DNA of 64,000 nucleotides from Symsagittifera roscoffensis (Eukaryota > Xenacoelomorpha > Acoela > Convolutidae). Numbering within the stretch: the stretch's first letter is position 1; every line of letters begins with the position of its first letter. Where the stretch lies: the NCBI RefSeq assembly GCF_963678635.1, contig NC_087064.1, forward strand, positions 54,630,338-54,694,337. Direction: 5' to 3'. Below are positions 12,119 to 22,388 of the stretch, in pieces. The position numbers were made by a program, and so were the translations under genes. The notes beneath the pieces are model-generated. The model was not told where the DNA came from. It ran no database searches and saw only the letters and a list, made by a program, of their open reading frames with translations.

Positions 12119-13505
12119 TCACGACGGGAGAAGCTGGAGGTATGGAAAAAAGTAGTCGAGTTGGTGAGCCATCATGTGGCTGGAGATCTGTGCAAACGAA
12201 TTATGAGGATTCGATGGGTGGACACGTGGAAAGTGGCGACTGACGGTCAAAATAGCTGGAATCGAGAATATCTGTGCAGGGAGAACAAGAAGAAAAGAGT
12301 CTGTTACTACAGAATTTTGCCCAAACTGCATCAAAATAGGCCTGTAATTTTGTAACCTGCATCATGAAGTCACATATCTGGGAACCAGTGACGAGTGACA
12401 TCAAAAAAGCCTTCATCCAATCACGAAGAAAGAAATGCGTTGTATATGTAGAACCAACAGTCGAGGCGCATATACCAAAAATGCATTGTTGGAACATGTT
12501 TCGTGGCCGCATAAGGATTGAGCGATGCAGCTCACGAATGGTATCAAACTTTGGTGAGTTGACTATATACGCAACAAACTTACAAATGCATGACATGGCA
12601 TTGCCTATCTTACCCGAAAGCCGAAAACAAGCAGTGCGATGGACTACTAATTGTACATCAAGACGACATTGTGTTTGTAGGAACAACAGAATTCGAGAAT
12701 CGGGTGCAACGAGCGTTATGATAGATCGAACTTTGATTTCGTAGGACTCAGTGTAGCGACGCACAATGACCATATAGAAGTTAAACCAGTGTTGCGCGAT
12801 GTGTTGTCCAACCAGGAGTTTGGCAATATGCCAGCAGCGGACAATGAGATGGATTGGTTGCAAGGGCGAGATTGTTAATGAGGAACTAAAATGAATGACA
12901 ACTTTAATCAGATCAGATTTATTCAAAAAGCTTAGTAACGTTCTGAGCCTGTTGAGCACGATACCAAAATTGGGGTGATCAGAGCCTTGAAGAACCCTGT
13001 TTGACTCTACAAAAGGCGGCCGATTCAGTCATTGAAGTTTAGAAAGTTAACCGGGATTTTGCAGAAGGAGTTTTGCAGAAATGCGGTTCAAAAACATCAA
13101 TCAAAAATAGGCCAAGAGGGGATTATACGAGAAAACGATTCAGAAAAGTTGGCAACAACTCTCTGGCAGTCAAAGACGATCGGAAGACTGCATAACAACA
13201 TCTTTGAAGCAGAAGCATACGCGGCTAGACTCACTAGCGAAGAATGTGTTTACTGGAAGACGATAGTGGTAGAAGTGGGTCTACGATATCGATTCGAGAG
13301 ATTCACTGTGCTCACGGAGGGCAAATCGGTCAAAGTCACTGTTGATGCGCCAAAATTCAATAAAGACGTCAAATTGCCGCGAATAAATATTGCGATGGTA
13401 CGTTCATTGATACAATTTGAAGGGACTAAATTTCATTTCGTATCAACTCAGACGATGATAGCGGATTGCCTAACGAAGGCTATTAGTGGAAAAGATTTAC
13501 TCTGA
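12119..13505 (+). pseudogene. Copia reverse transcriptase and RNase H remnants
   Basis: RT begins around RIRWVDTWKVATDGQ (about 12209-12250). DIKKAFIQ (about 12399-12422) provides the first catalytic Asp. The active-site loop reads HQDDIVFVG (12656-12682) where copia elements usually have YVDD, here in a different frame. RNase H follows: SKTIGRLHNNIFEAEAYA (about 13180-13230) gives the catalytic Glu region, and TMIADCLTKAISGKDLL (13453-13503) is the typical copia C-terminus ending in a stop. The clean 157-residue stretch at 13032-13505 is the best-preserved coding part of the element. Confidence 0.8.
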
Positions 13506-13693
13506 GTACTAGATGTGATGGTATGCTAAGGCAGATATACCTAACATCGGACTACTCAATCAAGGCCGTGAGCTTGTATGCACCGATGTCATACTTGGAT
13601 AAGTAGTTAGACAAAAATTATGATTATATCGCTTTATCACCAAGCGAGCAATGATCCTCGGAACAATCAGGGACATACGGTATGTGACTAAAT

Positions 13694-13712
13694 AAGGGGA
13701 GGAAGAGAGAAG
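13694..13712 (+). promoter_or_regulatory. Copia polypurine tract candidate
   Basis: The run AAGGGGAGGAAGAGAGAAG is almost pure purine and lies upstream of the 3' LTR. It is ~90 bp before the segment alignable to the 5' LTR, so either the LTR is longer than drawn or the left LTR has lost its outer part. Confidence 0.45.
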
Positions 13713-13802
13713 CAACATTGCAATGTGAAACAAACTGTGATTACGAAAACAAAAGATTTAAGGTGGATTTAATTCGTTGCTTCTATTTGTACACTGAGCG
13801 AA

Positions 13803-13971
13803 TGTGCGATATGAATTGTGTATGATACACTGATCTTTAGTATACAAGGTCATGATGTTAAGGCGGCAGTGACGCCAAAAAGCTTATCTGAAATAGGATA
13901 AAAGTTGAGAGACTATTAAACAAATTAACCAATTCGAATCCAGTTGTTTTGCTCCAAATGGGAACTCTTCA
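13803..13971 (+). repeat. Copia element 3' LTR
   Basis: Direct repeat of 7579-7736, with an extra AATTCGAATC insertion near 13930 relative to the left copy. It starts TGTGCGAT and ends TCTTCA. The true start may be just after the purine tract at 13713. Confidence 0.65.
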
Positions 13972-14277
13972 ACTTTACCTGGGATCGTAAGTTTTTCTAA
14001 TTGATCCCCTGCGACAGATAGTGTGCGAGGAAGACCTCTCATTTTTCCTCCAGGTTCAAGTCTACCACAGCCTGACCAATTTCTCCTGGGATAGTGGTAC
14101 CACGTGAAATTTCTAGACGCTAAAAAAACGAACTGAGTCGCAAAAAAAGCATCATTCAACAATATAGCTCAGTCTGGAATGTGGGGTAAGAAGAGAAACG
14201 GACTATGCTAAGACTAGATCATAATTTTGATTTAAACACACTTTTTAAGGACTCAAGTATGAAGTCACAATAAAAGA
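13972..14277. other. Unassigned sequence right of the copia element
   Basis: No element or gene recognised. An open minus-strand frame (13884-14162) overlaps the LTR and is probably incidental. Confidence 0.4.
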
Positions 14278-14369
14278 CACCTGGTGAGGATATCGAACAC
14301 TTGGTGAGGATATCGAACACTTGGTGAGGATATCGAACATCTGATGAGGATATCGATCACACGATGAGC
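14278..14369 (+). repeat. 20-bp tandem repeat, ~4.5 copies
   Basis: Head-to-tail copies of CACTTGGTGAGGATATCGAA. The second and third are identical; the outer ones carry a few substitutions (CACCTGG, CATCTGATG, ATCGATCAC). Each unit contains a GATATC palindrome. Confidence 0.9.
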
Positions 14370-15116
14370 TCAGGCCAGTCGAGCGGGATGATCAAGTTTC
14401 GAAGAGATTTTTAAGTTCTATCGGCGATTCTGATCTGAAATCAGCCTTCTCATGCCTCAATTTGGTGCAGAAGCTCTTTTCAGCTAACCAGTTTTGATAA
14501 ACATCAAAAGTTAGAACAGCGATTGAAGAGTAAATATTCAGAGTTTGATCTTTTGCTATTCGCAATTCATTCCAATAGACTTGCAACCAAAATAAAGTTT
14601 AATTGGGAACTCTTCAGAACAAGAGTTCTAAAGAATACTTCATCAACCGTCTTCTCATTTGCTTGATCATTTAGTCAGGCAAGACTATTCAACAGTTGCA
14701 AAACTTATTGTTGAAAAAAACCATTCAAAACTGCTACCCGAGTTAAATTAGTTTCATTACTGGAGTATAATTGATCCCTTTTGGGTTGTCACTTTAATTT
14801 TGAGAACTAATTCGAAATTTTAAAAGGCATTTCACAATTATGATGATGGGATAATGTAAAAAATTGATTTACCCTTCCAAAATGGACCAATGACATTTGG
14901 GTAGATAATGTATGTCGAGACTAAAGAATGGAATCAAGTTTTGTTTTGAGCTTAAAGTGTAGAAATTCATTTATAATTTTTATAACAATATGTTTATAAA
15001 ACAACCGGTTGGCTTCGATGGGTTGATTTCTGAACTTTATTAGTGACGCATCAATTTGACAACTTTGTTTTGGAAAAATGGCTCAAAATGTAGATAAGTC
15101 AGATAGAGAAGGGCAA
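14370..15116. other. AT-rich intergenic sequence
   Basis: No gene or element was recognised. Short open frames have no family resemblance. Confidence 0.4.
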
Positions 15117-15605
15117 AAAAAAGTTGCGGTCGAGAAACAAGCCTTGGTAAAATTGTTTATTCGAAGGACGAACTTGCTATTTTGTATCGTGCTTTCATTC
15201 TCCCAAAGCTTTACTATGGCATTAATGTTTGGGGTGGTTCAAATGTTAATGATCTAGAGAAGATAAACTTGTTTCAAAGACGTGCAATAAGGCTGGGCGT
15301 TACTGATACTTATGAACCAATATCTGCAACTATTAGAAGAGCTGACCAAAAACTCTACGATGCAATCCTCCAAACAGGTTCTGATCATCTGTTGTTTGAT
15401 TTAGTTCCGACACGTTCTACCTACTCAGCAAACGACCTGCGCTGTCGTGTTCCACCTATTGCTCGCTGTAAGATGGAGAGGCAAATGAAAATATTTCCTT
15501 ATTGCCTGCTGCGCAGACTTCATGACATATAGTTTAATTGGTTATGTCTTAGTACGATTTATAGATGTCATTCTATAACTAATTCAAGTATCATCATCAT
15601 CATCA
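15117..15605 (+). pseudogene. 5'-truncated LINE: RT C-terminal region and 3' tail
   Basis: The clean frame 15182-15532 reads as the C-terminal part of a non-LTR reverse transcriptase. It carries LYRAFILPKLYYGINVWGG, then LEKINLFQRRAIRLGV, then the tail pattern with PTRSTYSANDLRCR and ARCKMERQMK. A stop is followed by ~60 bp and a TCATCATCATCATCA microsatellite at about 15589-15603, a plausible LINE 3' end. Nothing of the upstream RT core is present, consistent with 5' truncation on insertion. This family differs from the LINEs at 4.6, 35.6 and 38.8 kb. Assignment to a clade needs a tree. Confidence 0.8.
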
Positions 15606-17615
15606 AGTTGCAGAACCTAGATTTCGAAACCCAAACACTGCTTTTAATTTCAAATTGAAGTCTCAGATTTTTTTCAAACTAATTTTGTGTCTGACACGTT
15701 AGCTCAGTTACCCAATTGCCCTAATTAAATTGATTTTGACATAATTGGCTCAGATAAACTTCTTGGCTTTTTGTTTGATTAATTTTTTTTACCAGCATGT
15801 AGTTAAGGAAAGTTTCGGCTTAAGAAAGTTTCGGATATTAAACAAATCAGATACACTGTGTTCACTGCACGTCGAGTGAGACAATCGAAAAAGCAAAACT
15901 TTTCTAAGGTAACAGAGCCGGCAGATTATCTGGAATACAAAACATATTTCGTATTCTTGGGAAAATTGCAGAAAATGATGCACAACAAAAAAGTATTGGA
16001 TCTGGTTTCTCCTGAGGCATCATTCCCAGCCCAGGCGAAAAAGACGGAAAAGGAGGACTAGGGACTGGCAAACGAACAGAACAACAGTAAAAATCTAAAA
16101 ACCCCAAATACCCTATAGGCTCAAATCTATTAGGTTTTAAACAAAAAAGTAGAAAGGAAAATGTCATCACGTATATCCATAGGGATACTAAGTTTAGCCA
16201 TTATCTTTAGTGCGCTAATGGGTCCGCTTGAAAATAGTAACTCTATTGAGCGAAGCTTTGCAATACAAATCCTAAGGAAAACTAACTCTCATTGGGGACT
16301 AGGTCTATACCCTGTCAACAAGGGATACTGCCAAGTCTTACATAATTCTTGTCTGGGTACAAGTTGGCCTTTGACATGGCGCTATTTGCAAAAGAAATGA
16401 TACAGCTGGTAGATTGTTACAATACGAGCCACAAGTATTAGCGTTGTTCACTGGAACCGTTTTATGAACTATGCCAACATTAGATACGGGACCACAAAAT
16501 GAGTTCCGGAAGAACAAAACCAAGATAAATCAAAGAAAAAGAAGAACCAAACAACAAAAATGGACTAAGATGGAGTCATGCATGGAAGTTTCACAGAGGT
16601 CCGGTAGACGCTATTCTGGACTAGCCTGACTTCACTATACGATACAACAATTCGCTGCTGGTCGAACATAAGGGTCTTTCTAACTATTTCCTAAGGTTTT
16701 TCTTTTCTTATTCAATAGATAAGAATATCTTTCTCAACTCGTAAACGTGTTTATTGCTTCAGATAAAAATTTTAATCAGAATATATATTTCTAATTGGAA
16801 AAATTGAAGAACAAAGTTAAGCTTATGCGTTAGACTGCTCTTTCTCCAGTATGTATTTTCCCTCTAGAAATTTTTAAGTTCTTCTTTAGAATTTCCGAAA
16901 TAAATTTTGTTTTACTGAAGTGTAACTGTTGAGTTGTGGTTTTGTTTCATATCTCTTATAAGACCCGATATCTGATTTTATCCACATTCCATAAGTTAAT
17001 TTAACCAATTAATTGTTGACGTCAACTTTTTTCCATATTTGCATTCTGCATTTATGGCGATATTTTATTAAGATGACCATATGTTGGTTTCTGTTGAAAC
17101 AGAAGTAAGTTTTAAAATACGGGTTAAAAATAGAGTTTCTGAATTCAATTCCGAAGATCCAACCTCCTGATAAGATGAGTTTTTGTTTTTTTTTCAATAT
17201 AAGACAAAAACCTAACAATTTGAATTATACAATATGATATACATCATAATATTTTAACAGAGTCTCTAATGGTTCATTTTGCTGCAGTCAGCCACCTTGA
17301 ATACTCCTTAGCTAAGTCAAATTGCGTATCGTCTGGAGGTAACGGCGGCCAAACCACAGTTGCATTTGTTTTTGCTTTGACAAAATTAGAAAAATCGAAT
17401 ATATTTCGGTAAAATTTAAATCGATTACGAGGACACTAAAATGTATGCAGGACAATATTTTTATCGATAATAATAAATTTTGAATGTTTTAAAAGTTTCC
17501 ATTCAGTCCTTTCGCGATAACATGTCAAGTACTCATTTTCTATTATTTCATTCGCTTAGGTTGAGGGTTGAACTTTAAGGTACTATCACGATGGTTTCAA
17601 TGATTACGTCTCAAG
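15606..17615. other. Intergenic sequence with weak ORFs
   Basis: Mostly AT-rich. A frame at 15858-16061 (67 residues, charged) and the signal-peptide-like frame at 16161-16400 are the only coding hints. 16500-17600 holds nothing recognisable. Confidence 0.4.
16161..16400 (+). CDS. Possible small secreted-type ORF (unrecognised)
   Basis: A 79-residue frame starting at an ATG with an AAAATG context. The N-terminus (MSSRISIGILSLAIIFSALM) has the basic start and hydrophobic core of a signal peptide or membrane anchor. Two Cys follow (CQVLHNSC). It resembles no family I know. In a transposon-rich, AT-rich region a chance ORF or a fragment of a decayed gene is just as likely. Confidence 0.2.
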   Translation: MSSRISIGILSLAIIFSALMGPLENSNSIERSFAIQILRKTNSHWGLGLYPVNKGYCQVLHNSCLGTSWPLTWRYLQKK

Positions 17616-18001
17616 TGGCGTAATTCCCAAATGGCATAAAAATTTCCGAAATGGCATAAATTTCATGCAACCGTTGCGTTAAAAAATCGCGAACAAAATT
17701 TTCATGAAAAATGTGAGTAAATTAGACAAGTTGTCAATTCAAAAGATAATTTTTTTCAAAAGCGAAAAGCTTTTGGTTATTAATAAGCTTCTTGTGGCCA
17801 AATTTTTTGCCAGATTTGTCGCTTAACATTTGTTTGGAAGCAATTAACTCCAAATTTTGTTCACACGTTTTCGTTCTTAACAAAAAGTAAAAATTAGAAA
17901 CTGATGAAAACGTTTGAATTACAATGAAAACTAGAAATTTATGCCATTTGGGAAATTTTTTTTAATGTAATTTGGGAATCATGCCAATTGGGAAGTTACC
18001 A
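17616..18001. mobile_element. Fold-back element, ~386 bp
   Basis: The left arm (17616-17665) contains TTCCCAAATGGCATAAA and TTTCCGAAATGGCATAAATTTC. The right arm (17934-18001) is an imperfect reverse complement with CCATTTGGGAAATT, ATTTGGGAATCATG and CAATTGGGAAGTTACCA. The CCAAATGGCAT motif is repeated inside each arm. No coding capacity. TTTCAATG occurs near both ends, but its position does not fit the arm boundaries, so target duplication is unresolved. Confidence 0.55.
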
Positions 18002-18304
18002 TTTCAATGCTCAGCAAAAACTAAGTCTTCTTTTTCATTTTCTTCCTTTTTCAAACGCTGTTATGAAAAACTAACCTTAACTAACCTACTTCTACCTCAA
18101 AGACAGACTTGTAAAACGTGTAAAAAACTTGTATAATTCTTAAAAAATTGAGATGACCAGGTTAAGGAAAAAACTCTGGTATCATTATGCCATATCATTA
18201 TGACATGAAATTTTTTTTATGTCATGATGCCATAAGACTTTTTTATTTTGCCTTCAACAGCTTTGCCAAACTAGGTTTAATCATTTACATCTTCAATATA
18301 ATAG

Positions 18305-19109
18305 CCCGGGTTGACCTCAATAAACCGAAAATGCTTGTCTTACATTTCCCTTCACCGAAAATGCTTATCATACAATTGCCTACATCAAATGTATGGAATA
18401 ATGCTAATCATACAATTTTCATACAATTTTTTTTAAAATTTCCAAATTAAATTGAAATTGCCCCAAAAATTTTTTCGTTATTTTTTTCAACCTCAATCGA
18501 ATTTTGTACTCAAACAAACATTTTCAAAAAAAAATGTGCATGCAAATTTTAAATTTTTGTTTGCATAACGTAGTCCACAATGCAGAAAAATTGGAGTTTT
18601 TTCCGTTTCTCTGGATAACATTTTTTAAGCAGGCTAAAAACTCCTGTTTTTTTGTATGGCATGATAATATATGCCTTGATCAATGTTTGATAAGTTGAAA
18701 ATTCAATTTTAAAAAAATCATCTTGGAAAAATTTTGCCAAAATTTAAAAGTTTGATGCTTTCACTATATCATTTGTGAAGTAATCACTTTTACAATTCAG
18801 ATCGTTTCCAATGCATTGTCAATGACAGACAATCAACCTTTTGGGAATTCTAGTGCTGAGTACACCGTGGGTTTAGTCACTTGTGTTTAGTCACAAACAC
18901 GTCCCAGAAACTTTGAGAAATGAAATTTAGAAAAAATCAATTTTTTGGTGTATGAAAAAATGCTTATCCTACACTTTTCATTTATGAAAAAATGCTTATC
19001 CTAGAGTTTTTTAAAAAAATTTCTGAGTCTATGAAACTTTAGGAAATTGTAGGATAAGCATTTTTTCATTTATGGAAATTGTAGGATAAGCATTTTTGGT
19101 CAACCCGGG
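18305..19109. mobile_element. Inverted-repeat element with subterminal repeats, 805 bp
   Basis: The termini are CCCGGGTTGACC and its exact reverse complement GGTCAACCCGGG. A ~20-bp motif (AAAATGCTTATCCTACA and variants) occurs at least seven times close to the ends: three times on the left, twice head-on at 18957-19010 and twice inverted at 19047-19095. Terminal inverted repeats plus multiple subterminal motifs is the architecture of non-autonomous DNA transposons whose transposase binds subterminal sites. No transposase is encoded. The flanks show at most a 2-bp AG duplication. Confidence 0.7.
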
Positions 19110-20117
19110 AGGTAAGTATTCACTACATTAGGGTGGAATAGCAGCAGACGTCATCTGGTGTTTATATTTTGTTTTGGAGCAGATCGGAATTTGTTATGAT
19201 ACTAAAGCGAGTTTCTTTAAGAGGATAAACTAAACAGTTTAGGAGAACCAAGGTAAATCATGGATTCACAGAGATCAAAATGTGGAAAGTCATTTTTTTT
19301 CAAATGAAAAAAAAAATAGAAAAAATACTCCAATAAAGTTTAACTTTGACGGGTGCGAAAAAATTGCGAGCCTTCGAATAATGAATCGAAAATAGAAAAC
19401 GCTCAGTAACAATTGCGCGCATTACAGATTTGCTCTACAAGCTTTCAATTAATTTAGTGGATCTTCAATGTCTTTTCACCAATTTTTCGTTCAGTCGTTA
19501 CAGGCTTGGTTTTTTAAAAAAAAAAAATTTGTCCTATGTCACCATTTTTTCTTTGTGTGAAAATATCTTTTAGTCTATTATATGGAATGAGCGGGTCAAT
19601 TTGTGAAGCTTCAACTTGGATTTCAATTTTAAAAAATTGCTCACTTTTGAATTAAATTGTACTCTTTGCTTGCGGTTATTTCTCAGGTATTCTTAGTTTT
19701 AAAATAATGTCCAGATAATGGTTACTGTTTCATTGCGTGCGTTTCGCCTATATGTAGGAAGGGGTAGAAGGTGTATTCTCATGGATATGAAAAATTAGCC
19801 TTCGATTTTTTTGTTGCCCTTTTGGAAACTTCAGCCACATTAATTTGGAAGTCTAGAAAATACGGCAGAAGAACTGCAGTTCGATTGAATGCATGCTTCA
19901 TTCCTTTTGATAACAGTTTTGGACTCAGCCTGAATTGGTATTGAAAAAATTCTGCTCTATGAAGTAGTAAGGCGGACCGGACCGACTTGAAGTGATAGGA
20001 TTTTATCAATTCCAAAAAAAATTCCACCTCTGATGTGAGAAAGGTTTGATTTTAACAACCATTATCCGCTCTCAAATTCCTCTTCTCCTTTCTTCTTTCT
20101 GCAAGATGCATTGCGTA
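19110..20117. other. Intergenic sequence with one weak ORF
   Basis: No repeat or known gene. A minus-strand frame at 19779-20027 is described separately. Confidence 0.4.
19779..20027 (-). CDS. Unrecognised 82-residue minus-strand ORF
   Basis: The frame is open back to an acceptor-like CTCACATCAG upstream. It translates to a helical, basic peptide (VEFFLELIKSYH...VAEVSKRATKKSKANF). It has normal amino-acid complexity, unlike most neighbouring frames, so it could be a single exon or a fragment of a transposase-like DNA-binding domain. No family can be named. Confidence 0.2.
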   Translation of the reverse strand: MEFFLELIKSYHFKSVRSALLLHRAEFFQYQFRLSPKLLSKGMKHAFNRTAVLLPYFLDFQINVAEVSKRATKKSKANFSYP

Positions 20118-20830
20118 CCAGGGTTGAGGTGTTCGACTTTTGTTTCGATCGAACTGACGGATGTCGTTCGACCCAATACTCGTGGTCATAAACAGCCTTT
20201 TCAGTCGAACACAAGCTTGAAAGTCTAACACTAAGTGTGGTCGAAACATAGTCGAACCCAAAGTGTGGTCGAAACATGGTTAAACACAGACCCGAAACAT
20301 GGTCCAACTCAGGAAATGGGTTACACATGATCTTAGACAAAAGTCCGAGAAGTAATGCTCTGCAAAAAAATAGTAAATAATTACAAAGTTTTGATGTACT
20401 AAAAATTTTTTCAGATTCTCGTCACATCCGAATTGAAAAACCTGATTGATCAAAAAATAAGTTTAGAATGTCAGAACAAAAAATTCGACCTCTTATTCTA
20501 GCTGGTGGGGAAAAACATAAAGGTTGGTCAACCCTTGACTTGCAAAAATTATATATTATCAAAAAATACCCAGTTTGGGTCGAGTCGATCAAAACATAGC
20601 ACGCTTGCGTCGAACGCAGTCGGACAGATTTTGATTCAGTCGAGTCGGTCGAAACATCCTTAGTTTGGGTCGAGTCGGTCAAAACACAGCACGTTTGGCT
20701 CAAACACGGTAGAACATATTTTTGATGTAGTCGAGTCGGTCGGAACATAACCAGTTAGGGTCATTTCCGTCAAAACATAGCCAATTTTGGTCGAGTCGGT
20801 CGAAACATAACTCGAACACTTCAACACGGG
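20118..20830. mobile_element. TA-flanked inverted-repeat element with internal minisatellite
   Basis: Ends match as imperfect inverted repeats of ~40 bp: CCAGGGTTGAGGTGTTCGA on the left, and on the right the complement of CCCGTGTTGAAGTGTTCGA. TA flanks both ends. The interior is built from degenerate ~35-45 bp repeats around GTCGAGTCGGTCGAAACATA. There are at least six in the right third (20578-20815) and further diverged copies at 20235-20310. A transposon-like frame filled with a minisatellite; no ORF. Confidence 0.65.
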
Positions 20831-20832
20831 TA

Positions 20833-21858
20833 ATGAGCAATTAAATCATTTGGGCTGTAAAAATTAGCTTTGCTGAACAGAAATCTAAAAATCGATCAAG
20901 GATTGAAGAGATAGAGATGAAATAGTTTACAGGGATTGCTTAACGCAGGCTCCTAAAATTTGATTCATAGCTCTATTTGCTTAAAAGAAGATTAAAAAAT
21001 AATTTGAATTTTGAAAAAAAATGATTGCAAGCAAACATAATCTTTATGGCAGTTGCTTGGTGAATTGGCAATATTATTCAGAATGTCAAATTGATGAAAG
21101 GCTTTTTTCCTTATTTTGTTGTGATTTTTTACAAACTAGTCTGCATTGTTTCGGCTTCGTATATGAAAATTAAGTGCAATCCTCTGGTTGAAAAATACAG
21201 GCAAATTCACGCTTGGTTATCAGACTGATGCTTTTCTGTTTGGTCAAATTTTGGTAATATTTTATTTTGCCTTCGACATAAACTGCTTCTCAATCCAAAT
21301 TCTAGTCCAAAAAGTCCAAACTCTAGTCTTTTGATAGCGTTAGCCACACCAGCATGAGTTAGTTGTGCTTCTTTTGACTAGAAACGCTGAGACCATTCCA
21401 TTTTGAGATATCCCCTGTCGTTCATTGTCATTTTACGTTCCTCAAGAAAACTATATCATAATCATATGTATATTTGTTTTTATAATTTTTTTTTCAGATC
21501 TATTCACAAGTAATTTTCACTAGATGCAACTCATTCAAAAAATTTATACGTACAGGCCGATGATGCGAGTAAAAACCACAGGTTGAAGACGACCCCAGAC
21601 AAATCTCGCGCAGAGTAAATAACTAATAAGCGTTCATTTGACGAGAGATATATAACGCAAAGGAGATTGCTCGCCGCTTCTGATCAATATTACGCTGTTT
21701 TCCTGACAGAAAAAAATGTCTTCCAATCATTCAAAAAAACCGGTGAACAATTTTTCGTAACTAAACTGAGGATATCTAAGATATCATGTTTTTTTTTGCA
21801 AATGAATCGGGACCCTGTCCAGACAAAGAGAATCCCCAAATTCTGAAAAACTTTATTT
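20833..21858. other. AT-rich intergenic sequence
   Basis: Nothing recognisable was seen in this stretch before the fourth hairpin-ended repeat. Confidence 0.45.
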
Positions 21859-22388
21859 TTCCGACTTTTGTTACAAAAGTAACGGAATATTTGTGCTCGG
21901 GGTGGGTTTTTTTTCTTCAGACAAACTTCGACTTTTAACTAGCCATTTTTCACGGAATTTTTTTGATATCATTCGAAAGCTATTGTTGTCCTGAGCTTAA
22001 ATTTAAAAAGATATTTCACCTGTGATCATTTTTCGTAAAGTTATGAGGGTTTAAAATTGCCATTTTGGCCAATTTGGGACAATTAACGCGCGATATATTT
22101 CGAGCTAATAACGCGTATGCGAGATTTAATCCGTCTTAGAAATCGTTCCAAATTGGTTGAAGGAAGCTGATTTGTCATAAATGATTTGTTACAAGGAGCA
22201 AAATCTATCCTTTTTTACTTCATATGGCGTGTGGGTGGATGATTTTCATAAAAAATTTCAAATTTTAGAAGAAAAAAAACTTTTTCAATTTGTTTTAATA
22301 CATTTAATTTTTCAATGTTATTACTGCTCCATAAACCTTGAAAGGCAGTAGGAACATTCATGGATTCGCCCTGATACGAACAGTTTTG
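21859..22388 (+). repeat. Hairpin-ended interspersed repeat, copy 4
   Basis: Same layout as copy 1. The 5' palindrome reads CTTTTG-TTA-CAAAAG rather than CTTTCG-ATA-CGAAAG, so both arms changed and pairing is kept. The 3' hairpin is decayed (CATGGATTCGCCCTG). Confidence 0.85.

Larger units (their letters stand above)
7579..13971 (+). mobile_element. Degenerate Ty1/copia LTR retrotransposon
   Basis: A 6.4-kb element with short direct repeats at each end, a primer-binding-site-like sequence after the left repeat and a purine tract before the right one. The internal order gag, aspartic protease, integrase, reverse transcriptase, RNase H is diagnostic of Ty1/copia (integrase precedes RT). Every domain is spread over two or more frames with internal stops, so the copy cannot be functional. 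No clean target-site duplication was found (TAACC on the left, ACTTT on the right). Confidence 0.85.

Noticed and set aside
7570-13980. Target-site duplication for the copia element
   Set aside because: Flanking pentamers differ (TAACC and ACTTT) and the left LTR boundary is uncertain.
14278-14369. CRISPR-like array
   Set aside because: Units are directly adjacent with no spacers, and the sequence is eukaryotic.
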